Below are positions 42,260-50,862 of a stretch of DNA of 60,671 bases, in pieces. A model generated the notes under the pieces. The model saw only the letters and a program-made list of their open reading frames with translations, was not told the origin of the DNA and did not search any database. The number at the start of each line of letters is the position of its first letter. Position 1 is the first letter of the stretch. The translations under genes and the position numbers were made by a program. Source of the stretch: Thermoflexia bacterium (GTDB lineage Bacteria; Chloroflexota; Anaerolineae; B4-G1); NCBI GenBank assembly GCA_011192155.1, contig DUEK01000128.1:1-60671 (forward strand). Direction: 5' to 3'.

Positions 42260-43047
42260 GACAAACGGCCATAAATGGAAAGAGGGCAGGTTTTTTCGCA
42301 AGCAACGCGGCAAAAACCTGGCTTCTGGTCTCGCTGCTTCTGTTCTATGCCATCCCCGCTTACGCCGACGAACTCCCCCCATCGGTGTTTGTGGAGGGGG
42401 TGGTCGGTCATCCCCAGGAACACAACCTCAGTTGCGAGTCCCGCTCGGCGACCGACCTGGCCGCTTTCTGGGGCGCGACGTTTACTGAGGACGACTTTTT
42501 CCGCCGCCTGCCCAAGTCCGATAACCCCAACCGTGGCTTTCTGGGTGACGTTGACCTGCCGCCGGGAAGTATGCCGCCCGTAGGGTACGGTGTCTACGCC
42601 GAGCCGGTCGCGACCAACCTCCGCAGTTTTGGGCTGGATGCGCGAGCCAGGCGGGAGTGGAACCTGGATAGCCTGAAAGCGGAACTGGCCGCCGGAAGAC
42701 CGGTCATCATCTGGTCAACCTACGATATGCGACTGCCGGGCGTAGAGAATTGGACATCGTCGGACGGCGCGACTTCCGTGATCGTCCAGTGGCAGCACAC
42801 ATTCGTCGCCGCCGGCTATGACGACGCCCCTGACGGGGGCAGCATCTACCTGGTGGACGCCTACGACGGCGCAACCAAGCACTTTGGCTACGAAACGTTC
42901 GACGCTGCCTGGGCCCAGTTGGGCCGTCAGGCCGTGACAACGAACGGGCCATTGAGCCAATTTGAGAGGAGGGTGTGGAAGGCAGCAAAGGGAGACACTC
43001 TTTGTCACCTTGTCGTGAATGGCCGATGGTCAGTCGGCCCTGAATGA
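42256..43047 (+). CDS. Secreted C39-like cysteine peptidase-fold protein
   Basis: A 263-residue protein with a signal peptide (hydrophobic LLVSLLLFYAIPAYA, cleavage likely after YADE-region Ala). The mature part has a papain-like C39_2 layout: a candidate Cys in HNLSCESRSATD, His in WQHTFVAAGYDD and Asp in YLVDAYDG. It would act outside the cell, unlike its neighbours. The start is GTG 42256, overlapping the ATPase stop. The early coding region contains a copy of the palindromic repeat (42287-42325), which encodes part of the signal peptide. Confidence 0.75.
   Translation: MRQTAINGKRAGFFASNAAKTWLLVSLLLFYAIPAYADELPPSVFVEGVVGHPQEHNLSCESRSATDLAAFWGATFTEDDFFRRLPKSDNPNRGFLGDVDLPPGSMPPVGYGVYAEPVATNLRSFGLDARARREWNLDSLKAELAAGRPVIIWSTYDMRLPGVENWTSSDGATSVIVQWQHTFVAAGYDDAPDGGSIYLVDAYDGATKHFGYETFDAAWAQLGRQAVTTNGPLSQFERRVWKAAKGDTLCHLVVNGRWSVGPE
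42287..42325. repeat. Palindromic repeat (GAAACCAGG family) inside a coding region
   Basis: CAGGTTTTTT (42287-42296) and AAAAACCTGGCTTC (42312-42325) form the stem and the loop carries GCAAGCAACGCG, like the loop of the copy at 35881. The element lies within the first 25 codons of the C39-like gene. Confidence 0.7.
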
Positions 43048-43061
43048 TTTGGAGGTGCTAG

Positions 43062-43931
43062 ATGGACAAAATGACCAAAGCATTTATCGAACTGGTCCGC
43101 CGGGCGGCGACCGACCTGCCGGCAGATGTGGAGGCGGTGTTGCAGGCCGCCCAGGCCCGTGAGGAACCCGGCTCCGCAGCAGCAGGAGCATTGGGGACCA
43201 TCCTGGAAAACGTGGCGTTGGCCCGCGCCAACTCCACCCCCGTCTGTCAGGATACGGGCACACCCATTTTCTACGTCTACCATTCCCTGGGGACGAGCAC
43301 GCGCGAGTTGCGGGCGCAGATCGAGGCGGCGGTGGCCGAGGCGACCGCCCGCTCCTACCTGCGGCCCAACGCGGTGGACTCGCTCAGCGGGCGCAACAGC
43401 GGCAATAACCTGGGAGTGGAATACCCCACTTTCCATTTTGAAGAGTGGGAGGAAAATTATCTCCAGGTCAAACTGCTCCTCAAGGGCGGCGGAAGCGAGA
43501 ACGTGGGCATCCAGTACAAACTTCCCCACAGCCCGCTCAAGGCCGGGCGCGATCTGGAAGGAGTGCGCAAAGTGGTACTGGACGCGGTCTACCAGGCGCA
43601 GGGCAAGGGATGCGCGCCGAGTGTGCTGGGCATCGCCCTCGGCAGCGACCGGGGGTACGGCTACGTCCACGCCAAGGAGCAGCTCTTCCGCCCGCTGAAA
43701 GACGTCAATCCCGCGCCAGAGCTGGCAGAACTGGAAGATCGGCTGCTGCGCGATTGCAACGAGCTGGGCATCGGACCGATGGGTTTTGGCGGCCAGACGA
43801 CCGTCTTTGGCGTCAAGATCGGAGCTTATCATCGTTTGCCGGCCTGTTATTTTGTCAGCGTTGCTTACAACTGCTGGGCCTGCCGGCGGGCGCAAATGAC
43901 AGTGCAAGATGAAAAAGTGGAGTACAGCTAA
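43062..43931 (+). CDS. Class I fumarate hydratase alpha subunit
   Basis: A 289-residue [4Fe-4S] hydratase subunit with CQDTGTPIFYV, SGRNSGNNLG, GSENVGIQYKLPHSP and GFGGQTTVFGVK segments. The two-subunit class I enzyme interconverts malate and fumarate and is oxygen-sensitive. Tartrate dehydratase is a related alternative, but the nearby fumarate reductase favours fumarase. It overlaps the beta subunit gene by one base. Confidence 0.92.
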   Translation: MDKMTKAFIELVRRAATDLPADVEAVLQAAQAREEPGSAAAGALGTILENVALARANSTPVCQDTGTPIFYVYHSLGTSTRELRAQIEAAVAEATARSYLRPNAVDSLSGRNSGNNLGVEYPTFHFEEWEENYLQVKLLLKGGGSENVGIQYKLPHSPLKAGRDLEGVRKVVLDAVYQAQGKGCAPSVLGIALGSDRGYGYVHAKEQLFRPLKDVNPAPELAELEDRLLRDCNELGIGPMGFGGQTTVFGVKIGAYHRLPACYFVSVAYNCWACRRAQMTVQDEKVEYS

Positions 43932-44560
43932 TGGCGACATACGAATTACAAATTCCAATTTCTGAGCAAGAAATCCGCGCCCTCCACGTCGGCGACACAG
44001 TCTACCTCTCCGGCGTGATGACCACCGGGCGGGACGCGGCGCACAAGTACCTGATTGATAATTTCATCTGCACAGACAGCGTGCCGGAGAGCGAGCAACC
44101 GCTATACGAGGAACTGCAACAGTTACTCGATGGCGGCCTCATCTATCACTGCGGGCCGGTGGTGCGCCAGGACGAGGAGGGTAAGTGGCACTTTGTCGCC
44201 GCCGGGCCGACCACATCCATCCGCGAGGAGCCTTACGAGGCGGACGTCATCGCTCACTTTGGGATGCGGGGCGTCATCGGCAAGGGCGGTATGGGGCCGG
44301 GGACGCTGCAAGCTTGCCAGGAACAGGGCGCGGTCTACTTTCACGCCGTCGGCGGGGCGGCATCGCTCATCGCCAATTCGGTCAAAGAGGTGGTAGCGGT
44401 CCGCAAGAAGGAAGAGTTCGGCGTGCCTGAGGCTTTTTGGATCATCCGCGTTGAACGCTTTCCGGTGGTGGTGACGATGGACAGCCACGGGCAGTCCATC
44501 CACGACGAGGTGGAGGCGGCATCGAAGGAAGCGCTGGCGCGGCTGGTGGCTGAAGGATAA
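43931..44560 (+). CDS. Class I fumarate hydratase beta subunit
   Basis: A 209-residue subunit with ALHVGDTVYLSGVMTTGRD, YHCGPVV, PTTSIREEPY and GKGGMG segments, typical of the C-terminal (beta) part of class I fumarases. Together with the alpha subunit it completes the active site. It lies between fumarate reductase genes upstream and KOR genes downstream, giving a partial reductive C4-to-C5 route. Confidence 0.92.
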   Translation: MATYELQIPISEQEIRALHVGDTVYLSGVMTTGRDAAHKYLIDNFICTDSVPESEQPLYEELQQLLDGGLIYHCGPVVRQDEEGKWHFVAAGPTTSIREEPYEADVIAHFGMRGVIGKGGMGPGTLQACQEQGAVYFHAVGGAASLIANSVKEVVAVRKKEEFGVPEAFWIIRVERFPVVVTMDSHGQSIHDEVEAASKEALARLVAEG

Positions 44561-44572
44561 GGGAGGTCAACG

Positions 44573-44854
44573 TTGAAATACTGGCGAGAACCGCTGGATT
44601 TGAAAGACATCCGAGTGCCGCATGGCAAAATCCACGTGCTGACCGAACGGTGCAAAGGCTGCGGTTGGTGCATCGAGTTCTGCCCGCGCGGCGTGCTGGA
44701 GGTTTCCGACGAAATCAACTCCAAAGGGTATCACCCGCCAAAGGTGATCCAAGACCGCACTGGGGCCTGCGTCAGTTGCGGGCTGTGCGAGTTGCTCTGC
44801 CCAGAATTTTCCATTTACGTCGAGCAGACGGAAGGCGAGGCGGTGCTTTTATGA
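44573..44854 (+). CDS. korD: 2[4Fe-4S] ferredoxin subunit of 2-oxoacid:ferredoxin oxidoreductase
   Basis: A 93-residue protein with two cluster motifs (CKGCGWCIEFCP; CVSCGLCELLCP). It starts at TTG 44573, with GGGAGG upstream, and overlaps korA by 4 bases (ATGA). The order D-A-B-C is common for 2-oxoglutarate-type KOR operons. Confidence 0.93.
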   Translation: MKYWREPLDLKDIRVPHGKIHVLTERCKGCGWCIEFCPRGVLEVSDEINSKGYHPPKVIQDRTGACVSCGLCELLCPEFSIYVEQTEGEAVLL

Positions 44855-46032
44855 GCAAAGCAAACCACAAAGGGGTGTTGAGCGGCGAGTTTTTTATGCA
44901 AGGCGACATCGCCTGCGCCGAGGGAGCCATCTGCGCCGGCTGTCGCTTCTTCGGCGGCTACCCCATCACCCCGGCCACAGAGGTGGCGCAACGTATGAGC
45001 GAACGGCTGCCTATCGCAGACGGCGTCTTTATCCAGATGGAGGATGAGCTGGCCTCGATGAACGTCATCCTGGGCGCTTCCTGGGCTGGGCAAAAGTCAA
45101 TGACGGCCACCAGCGGGCCGGGTTTTTCACTGATGATGGAGAACCTGGGTCTGGGCATCATGCTAGAGACGCCCTGCGTGCTGGTCAACGTCCAGCGGGG
45201 CGGCCCCTCCACCGGTCTGCCGACGCTGGTCGGTCAGGGCGATATGATGCAGGCGCGCTACGGCTCTCACGGCGATTATGCCATCATCGCGCTGGCCCCC
45301 TCTTCGCCGCAGGAATTGTTCGATCTGACCATTCACGCCTTTAACCTGGCCGAGATTTACCGTACGCCGGTGTTGGTGATGACCGACGCCGAAGTCGGCC
45401 ACATGACGGAAAAAGTCGTCATCCCACCGCCGGAAGAGATCGAGATCGTGCCCCGGCGCAAACCGACCTGCCCGCCAGAGGAGTATCTGCCCTACCGCGT
45501 CGCGCCCGGCGAGTGGGTCTCGCCGATGGCGGTCGCCGGCGACGGCTACCGCATTCACACCACCGGTCTGACTCACGACGAGCGCGGCTACCCCGCCACC
45601 ACTGGCGATAGCGCCCAATGGTCGCTGATCCAGCGGCTGATTGACAAGATCGAAAAGAACAAGGACGACATCATCATACTGGAAAAAGACGGGCTGGATG
45701 ACGCCGATGTGGTCATAGTCTCTTACGGCATAGCTGCCCGTACCGCCATCTGGCCGATGCAAATGGCCCGCGAGGAAGGCATCAAAGTGGGCATGTTGCG
45801 GCTGGTGACGGTCTGGCCCTTCCCTGACGAGCAAATCTGCGAGTTAGCCGGTCAGGTGAAAGGCATTGTAGTGCCCGAGATCAACATGGGGCAGATTGTG
45901 CGCGAGGTGGAGCGCTGCACGGCGGGCCAGGCAAAGGTGCTCTCGGTGCCCCATCCGGGAGGCGACATCCACGACCCGCAAGAGGTGCTCAAGGCCATCC
46001 GCGAGGCGGCTGGACGTGAGGTGAAGGAGTAG
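44851..46032 (+). CDS. korA: 2-oxoacid:ferredoxin oxidoreductase alpha subunit
   Basis: A 393-residue subunit with GGYPITPATEVAQRM, QMEDELASMNVILGASWAG, TSGPGFSLMMENLGLG and QRGGPSTGLPT. These features fit the 2-oxoglutarate or branched 2-oxoacid enzymes, which make or use acyl-CoA, CO2 and reduced ferredoxin. 2-oxoglutarate is favoured by the neighbouring fumarase and fumarate reductase genes, but substrate cannot be fixed from the sequence alone. Confidence 0.93.
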   Translation: MSKANHKGVLSGEFFMQGDIACAEGAICAGCRFFGGYPITPATEVAQRMSERLPIADGVFIQMEDELASMNVILGASWAGQKSMTATSGPGFSLMMENLGLGIMLETPCVLVNVQRGGPSTGLPTLVGQGDMMQARYGSHGDYAIIALAPSSPQELFDLTIHAFNLAEIYRTPVLVMTDAEVGHMTEKVVIPPPEEIEIVPRRKPTCPPEEYLPYRVAPGEWVSPMAVAGDGYRIHTTGLTHDERGYPATTGDSAQWSLIQRLIDKIEKNKDDIIILEKDGLDDADVVIVSYGIAARTAIWPMQMAREEGIKVGMLRLVTVWPFPDEQICELAGQVKGIVVPEINMGQIVREVERCTAGQAKVLSVPHPGGDIHDPQEVLKAIREAAGREVKE

Positions 46033-46035
46033 ACA

Positions 46036-46944
46036 ATGGGACTTGGAATGAACGGCTACCGGCTGGACAAGTCAATAGAAACAGACATCAAGCCTGAAGG
46101 ACTGGTAGAAGAGATCCACGGGCGCCACCCAATGGATGACCTGCTGCGCACGGAACGGTTGCCGCATATCTGGTGCCCCGGCTGCGGGCTGGGTACTGCG
46201 CTGACCTGTTTCCTCAGCGCGCTGCGCAAGTCGGAACTGGATTTGGACAAGGTGGCGGTGGTATCGGGCATCGGCTGCACCGGACGAGTGGCGGGTTACG
46301 TGCGGCTCGATTCGTTCCACACCACTCACGGACGGGCCGTCCCCTTTGCCACCGGCCTCAAACTGGGCAACCCTGAACTGAAAGTGATCGTCTTTTCCGG
46401 CGACGGAGATTTAGTGACCATCGGCGGCAACCACTTTATCCACGCGGCCCGGCGCAATATGGATATATCCGTCATCTGCATCAACAACTTTAACTATGGC
46501 ATGACGGGCGGGCAGGCCGGAGCGACGACGCCCATCGGCGGCTACACCTCCACGTCGCCTTACGGCAATTACGAGTACCCCTTCAATGTCTCCGCGCTGG
46601 CCGCGGCCAGCGGAGCGGTCTATGTGGCGCGCTGGACGGTGCTCCACGCCCGGCGACTGGAACGCGCTATGGTCGAAGCGTTGCTCAAGCCCGGTTTCAG
46701 CCTGGTGGAAGTGATCTCGCCATGCCCCACCGGCTTTGGCCGCCGGCACAAGCAGCGCCAGGGCTTGGACACGATGCGCTATTACCACGAGCACGGCGTC
46801 ATCCGCCACGGCGCCGACCCGCGTGAGACGGATATTGGGTTGGGCGGCGCGATAATCGAGGGAAAGTTCGTGGACGTTGACAAGCCAACCTTCCTGGAAC
46901 AGCGTACCCGGCGGCTGGAGCAGGTGTTAGGCAAACGCGAGTAG
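46036..46944 (+). CDS. korB: 2-oxoacid:ferredoxin oxidoreductase beta subunit
   Basis: A 302-residue TPP-binding subunit with WCPGCGLG, GIGCTGR, the TPP motif GDGDLVTIGGNH and NNFNYGMTGGQ. It follows korA by 3 bases. Its TAG stop codon (46942-46944) is provided by the REP element that starts at 46941, so the natural C-terminus may have been changed by that insertion. Confidence 0.94.
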   Translation: MGLGMNGYRLDKSIETDIKPEGLVEEIHGRHPMDDLLRTERLPHIWCPGCGLGTALTCFLSALRKSELDLDKVAVVSGIGCTGRVAGYVRLDSFHTTHGRAVPFATGLKLGNPELKVIVFSGDGDLVTIGGNHFIHAARRNMDISVICINNFNYGMTGGQAGATTPIGGYTSTSPYGNYEYPFNVSALAAASGAVYVARWTVLHARRLERAMVEALLKPGFSLVEVISPCPTGFGRRHKQRQGLDTMRYYHEHGVIRHGADPRETDIGLGGAIIEGKFVDVDKPTFLEQRTRRLEQVLGKRE

Positions 46945-46963
46945 CCGCGGTTTCCATACCGCG
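46941..46963. repeat. REP-like palindromic element between korB and korC
   Basis: GTAGC, then CGCGG-TTTCCATA-CCGCG, a 5-bp hairpin with a conserved loop. Other copies are at 48819, 48861, 49465, 49491 (inverted) and 60598. The GAGGAGG site for korC begins right after it. Confidence 0.85.
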
Positions 46964-46975
46964 AGGAGGCAAAGG

Positions 46976-47533
46976 GTGGATAGACTAGAAATACGGCTTT
47001 CCGGTTTTGGCGGACAGGGAATCATTCGCAGCGGCGAGATTATTGGCAAAGCGGCCGTTCTTTACGATAGCCGGTTCGCCACCTTCACTCAGAGCTATGG
47101 GCCGGAATCGCGGGGCGGGGCCTGCGCGGCCCAGGTAGCCATCGCCGATGACCCTGTGGAATTGAGTTACCCGCACGTCATAGACCCCTCGATCCTGGTC
47201 GTCATGTCACAGGGCGCCTACAACAAGTACGCGCCCGGCTTTCGGCGCGGCGGTCTGCTCATCGTAGACGACAGTCTGGTGGAGTTGGGCGAGGAGGCTG
47301 AGGGAATGAAGGTGCTAAAGATGCCCGCCACGCGCCTGGCCGAGGATTTGGGCCGCCGCATCGTCGCCAACGTGGTCATGCTAGGCTTTGTGGCCGCCGT
47401 AACCGACATCGCCTCGCCGGAGGCTATTCGGCAGGCGGTGCTCGATTCGGTGCCCAAAGGCACGGAGGAACTGAACGAGCGGGCATTTGAAACCGGGTTT
47501 GAGTATGGGCAAGAGATGAAAGTAAAAGCATGA
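46976..47533 (+). CDS. korC: 2-oxoacid:ferredoxin oxidoreductase gamma subunit
   Basis: A 185-residue gamma subunit (SGFGGQGIIRSGEIIGKAA, TQSYGPESRGGACAAQV). It starts at GTG 46976 with GAGGAGG upstream and overlaps the next hdrA by 4 bases, so an HdrA is translationally coupled to KOR. That coupling suggests ferredoxin from KOR may feed the Hdr system or the reverse. Confidence 0.94.
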   Translation: MDRLEIRLSGFGGQGIIRSGEIIGKAAVLYDSRFATFTQSYGPESRGGACAAQVAIADDPVELSYPHVIDPSILVVMSQGAYNKYAPGFRRGGLLIVDDSLVELGEEAEGMKVLKMPATRLAEDLGRRIVANVVMLGFVAAVTDIASPEAIRQAVLDSVPKGTEELNERAFETGFEYGQEMKVKA

Positions 47534-48822
47534 AAGACGTTCTCGTCATCGGCGGCGGCATCGCCGGCATCCAGGCCGCGCTCGACTTGGCCGAAATAGG
47601 CGCGCGCGTTCACTTGGTGGAGAAAAGCCCCAGCATCGGCGGGCGAATGGCCCAACTGGACAAGACCTTTCCCACCAACGATTGCTCCACTTGTATTCTC
47701 TCGCCCAAGATGGTGGACTGTGCTCGCCATCCCAACATCACCATCTACACCATGTCTGAAGTACAGAAAGTGCGCGGCGAGGCGGGCGATTTCACTGCGC
47801 GGGTGCTCAAAAAAACCCGTTACGTGGACGAGCGCGCCTGCACCGCCTGCGGCGACTGCGCCGAGGTCTGCCCCGTCGTCAAGCGGGACGAGTTCCAGAT
47901 GGGACTCTCCACCCGCCGAGCGATCTATATCCCGTTTGCCCAGGCCATCCCCCAGGCTTATCTGAGGAATCGCGAGGACTGTCTGGGCGGCGACCCCATC
48001 GCCTGCGGGCGCTGCATCGAGGCCTGCCAAAAGCAGTGTATTGATTTTGATATGCAGGACGAGGTGATTGAGCTATCGGTGGGAGCCATCGTCATAGCAG
48101 TCGGTATGGAGACCTTTGACCCGGTGGCGCTGACCGAGTACGGCTACACCCGCTATGAGAACGTCATCACCGGACTAGAGTTCGAGCGGCTGATCTGCGC
48201 CAGCGGGCCTTCCGGCGGGCGACTCATTCGCCTCACTGACCGTGAGGAGCCAAAGGTGATCGGCTTTATCCAGTGCGTCGGCTCGCGCAGTTTAAAGTAC
48301 CAGCGATTCTGCTCCTCGGTCTGCTGTATGCACGCCACCAAAGAGGCTGTCCTGGCCCGCGAGCACATCCCCGATGTCCAATCGCACATCTTTTACACCG
48401 ACCTGCGCGCCTCCGGCAAGGGCTTTCGCGAGTACATCAACCGCGCTCAGCGGGAGTACGGCGTGGAGTACATTCGCAGCCGCGTGGCCCAGATCGAGGA
48501 GGACGAGGATGGGCGGCTGGTCTTTCACTACGAGGACGCGGAGACCTCCCGCCCGCAACAGATGAAGGTAGACCTGGCGGTACTGGCTACCAGCATCATC
48601 CCCGGCCCTGGCGTGGCCGCCCTGTCAGAGGTGCTCGACCTGGAGTTGGACGAGTATGGCTTTTTCCGCACCAATCCCTTCTCACCGACCGACACGACGC
48701 GGGAGGGAGTGTTCACCTGCGGCGGCTGTCGCGGCCCGTCCGACATCCCACAATCGGTGGCTCAGGCCAGCGGCGCGGCGGCGCGGGCGGCGCAGTACGT
48801 GATGGAAATGGAGGGTATGTAG
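47530..48822 (+). CDS. hdrA: HdrA, short form
   Basis: A 430-residue short HdrA: FAD motif (VIGGGIAGIQ, residue 6 on), core cysteines DCSTCIL and an inserted ferredoxin with CTACGDCAEVCP and a second site spaced Cx7CxxCxxxC (DCLGGDPIACGRCIEAC). There is no N-terminal HdrA domain and no C-terminal ferredoxin. It is coupled to korC. Its TAG stop (48820-48822) comes from the REP element at 48819. It is a close paralog of the copy at 49558. Confidence 0.93.
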   Translation: MKDVLVIGGGIAGIQAALDLAEIGARVHLVEKSPSIGGRMAQLDKTFPTNDCSTCILSPKMVDCARHPNITIYTMSEVQKVRGEAGDFTARVLKKTRYVDERACTACGDCAEVCPVVKRDEFQMGLSTRRAIYIPFAQAIPQAYLRNREDCLGGDPIACGRCIEACQKQCIDFDMQDEVIELSVGAIVIAVGMETFDPVALTEYGYTRYENVITGLEFERLICASGPSGGRLIRLTDREEPKVIGFIQCVGSRSLKYQRFCSSVCCMHATKEAVLAREHIPDVQSHIFYTDLRASGKGFREYINRAQREYGVEYIRSRVAQIEEDEDGRLVFHYEDAETSRPQQMKVDLAVLATSIIPGPGVAALSEVLDLELDEYGFFRTNPFSPTDTTREGVFTCGGCRGPSDIPQSVAQASGAAARAAQYVMEMEGM

Positions 48823-48883
48823 TCGCGGTTTCCATACCGCGTCCACGTTGCGTCAAGTACGTAGCCGCGGTTTCCATACCGCG
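48819..48883. repeat. Two REP-like elements upstream of the transposase relic
   Basis: Copies at 48819-48841 and 48861-48883 share GTAG(C/T)C, a CGCGG/CCGCG stem and the loop TTTCCATA. They lie between hdrA and the REP-associated transposase pseudogene. Confidence 0.88.
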
Positions 48884-48903
48884 CTATTCCACAGGAGACG
48901 AGG

Positions 48904-49463
48904 GTGACCTCAGAACCAATTCGTGCTAGAATCCGACGGCTCTACGTGCCCAACGCACTATACTTCATCACCGCTGTCACACAATGGCGACGGCCAATCT
49001 TTGCCAATGAACCAGACCTAGAACTACTACGCGAGACGATGCGTAAGGTGAAAGAGATTCACCCATTTCAGATGCAAGCCATGCCTTTTTGCCCGACCAC
49101 TTTCATCTATTGATATTTATTCCCAGCACATCAGACATTTCGAAGGCACTGCACTCCATGCAGCGAAACTTCACGTTGAACTACAAGGAAACACATGGCA
49201 TAACGCGCAAGATCAAGTTGTGGCAACGGGGATTCTGGGATCACGTAATCCGTGACGAGCGTGACTTTGCCAATCATTTCCACTATATTCACTACAATCC
49301 GGTCAAGCACGGTTGTGTGTTGAAACCAGAAGATTATCCCCACACCAGTTTTCACGAGTACGTGAAGCGGGAATGATACAAAGTTGGCTGGGGGCATGTT
49401 GAGCCAGAAACATTAGAGGGGCTTGACTTTGAGCAAATGTCTCTTGAAACGCTGAGGGAGTAA
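48904..49463 (+). pseudogene. Broken REP-associated tyrosine transposase (RAYT, IS200-like Y1 family)
   Basis: The first part (GTG 48904 to about 49085) reads as the N-terminus of a Y1 transposase (RIRRLYVPNALYFITAVTQ). The frame then shifts near 49085, and the catalytic region continues in another frame from DHFHLLIF (HUH motif), through QRNFTLNYK and HYIHYNPVKHG. A TGA at 49374-49376 stands where related proteins have an aromatic residue, and the frame runs on to a stop at 49461-49463 (GWGHVEPE, GLDFEQM). So one frameshift and one nonsense change inactivate it. REP hairpins flank it on both sides. Confidence 0.85.
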
Positions 49464-49464
49464 C

Positions 49465-49514
49465 GTAGCCGAGGTTTCCATACCTCGCAAGCGCGCTATG
49501 GAAAGCGCGGCTAC
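49465..49514. repeat. Inverted pair of REP-like elements downstream of the transposase relic
   Basis: 49465-49487 is a direct copy whose stem is CGAGG/CCTCG. 49491-49514 is an inverted copy (reverse complement begins GTAGCCGCGC, with TTTCCATAG). The stems vary while pairing is kept. Confidence 0.85.
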
Positions 49515-49557
49515 ATGTGTTGGTCAAGCTAATTATGGCTGGAAGGGAAAATTTCCC

Positions 49558-50862
49558 ATGAAAGACGCACTCGTCATCGGCGGCGGCATCGCCGGCATTC
49601 AAACATCACTTGACCTGGCCGACATGGGCATCCAGGTACATCTGGTGGAGCGGCTGCCCTCAATCGGCGGGCGAATGGCCCAACTGGATAAAACCTTTCC
49701 CACCAACGATTGCTCCACCTGCATCCTCTCCCCCAAGATGAACGACTGCGCCCGCCATCCCAATATCACGCTCCACACCTACACCGAGGTCACGGCGCTC
49801 GAAGGCACGCCTGGCGCTTTCACTGCCAGGCTCATCAAGCACCCCCGTTACGTGGACGAGACCAAATGCACCGGCTGCGGCGAGTGCGTCGCCAAGTGCC
49901 CGGCCAAGGTGCCCGATGCGTTCGATATGGAATTGCGCGAGCGGAAGGCTATCTACCTCTACTTCCCGCAGGCCATTCCCCAAGTGATGACGATTGACCC
50001 CAACTACTGCATCTACCTCGACCGGGGCAAATGCGGCGCGTGTGTCAAGGTCTGCCAGGCGGAGGCGATTGACTTTGAGCAAACGGCGCAAGAGATAGAG
50101 CTGGACGTAGGCGCGGTCGTCGTCGCCACCGGCTACGAGTTCTTTGATCCACGAGGACTGGCGCAGTTTGGCTACGAGCAGTGCGCCAACGTCATCACGG
50201 CGTTAGAGTACGAGCGGCTCATCAGCGCCTCCGGCCCGACGGAAGGTCATCTGCTGCGGCCATCCGACGGGCAGCCGGCGAAGCGCATCGGCTTTATCCA
50301 GTGCGTCGGCTCGCGGGACGTGCGGCATCGGCGTTACTGCTCGTCGGTCTGCTGCATGCACTCTAGCAAACAGGCGGTGCTGGCCGCCGAGCACGACACC
50401 GAGGCCGAGTCCTACGTCTTTTACACCGACTTTCGCGCCTCCGGCAAGGGCTTCCGCGAATACGTGGCCCGCGCGGAGCGAGAGTACGGCGTGCATTACG
50501 TCCGCAGCCGGGTGGCTCGCATCACCGAGGGAGAGAACGAGGATCCAATCATCCATTATGAGGATGTGGAGACTTCCCGCCCGGCCAAGATGACGGTGGA
50601 CCTGGCGGTGCTGGCGACCAGCCTGATCCCCCGGCCCGACACTGCAGAACTGGCGCGAGTGCTGGGTATTGAGGTAGATACTTACGGCTTTGTCGAGACC
50701 GACCCGCTCGCACCGGTGGATACGACCCGTGAGGGCATCTTTGCCGCCGGATGCTGCCGCGAGCCGTCTGACATCCCAGAGTCAGTGGTGCAGGCCAGCG
50801 CGGCGGCGGCGCGGGCGGCGGGTGTTTTACCGCAGAGATCGCCAAGAGCGCAGAGGAAGTAA
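49558..50862 (+). CDS. hdrA: HdrA, short form with a replaced C-terminus
   Basis: A 434-residue short HdrA: FAD motif (VIGGGIAGIQ), core cysteines DCSTCIL with an extra Cys (KMNDCARH), and an inserted ferredoxin (CTGCGECVAKCP, then YCIYLDRGKCGACVKVC spaced Cx7CxxCxxxC). The last dozen residues (LPQRSPRAQRK) are encoded by the left inverted repeat of the adjacent GxxExxY cassette, so that insertion has replaced the original tail. Its likely partner is the long HdrA at 51294. Confidence 0.92.
   Translation: MKDALVIGGGIAGIQTSLDLADMGIQVHLVERLPSIGGRMAQLDKTFPTNDCSTCILSPKMNDCARHPNITLHTYTEVTALEGTPGAFTARLIKHPRYVDETKCTGCGECVAKCPAKVPDAFDMELRERKAIYLYFPQAIPQVMTIDPNYCIYLDRGKCGACVKVCQAEAIDFEQTAQEIELDVGAVVVATGYEFFDPRGLAQFGYEQCANVITALEYERLISASGPTEGHLLRPSDGQPAKRIGFIQCVGSRDVRHRRYCSSVCCMHSSKQAVLAAEHDTEAESYVFYTDFRASGKGFREYVARAEREYGVHYVRSRVARITEGENEDPIIHYEDVETSRPAKMTVDLAVLATSLIPRPDTAELARVLGIEVDTYGFVETDPLAPVDTTREGIFAAGCCREPSDIPESVVQASAAAARAAGVLPQRSPRAQRK

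Noticed and set aside
49374-49376. TGA in the transposase read as selenocysteine
   Set aside because: The gene already has a frameshift near 49085, the aligned residue in related proteins is aromatic and not Cys, and I see no SECIS-like hairpin right after it. A nonsense mutation is simpler.
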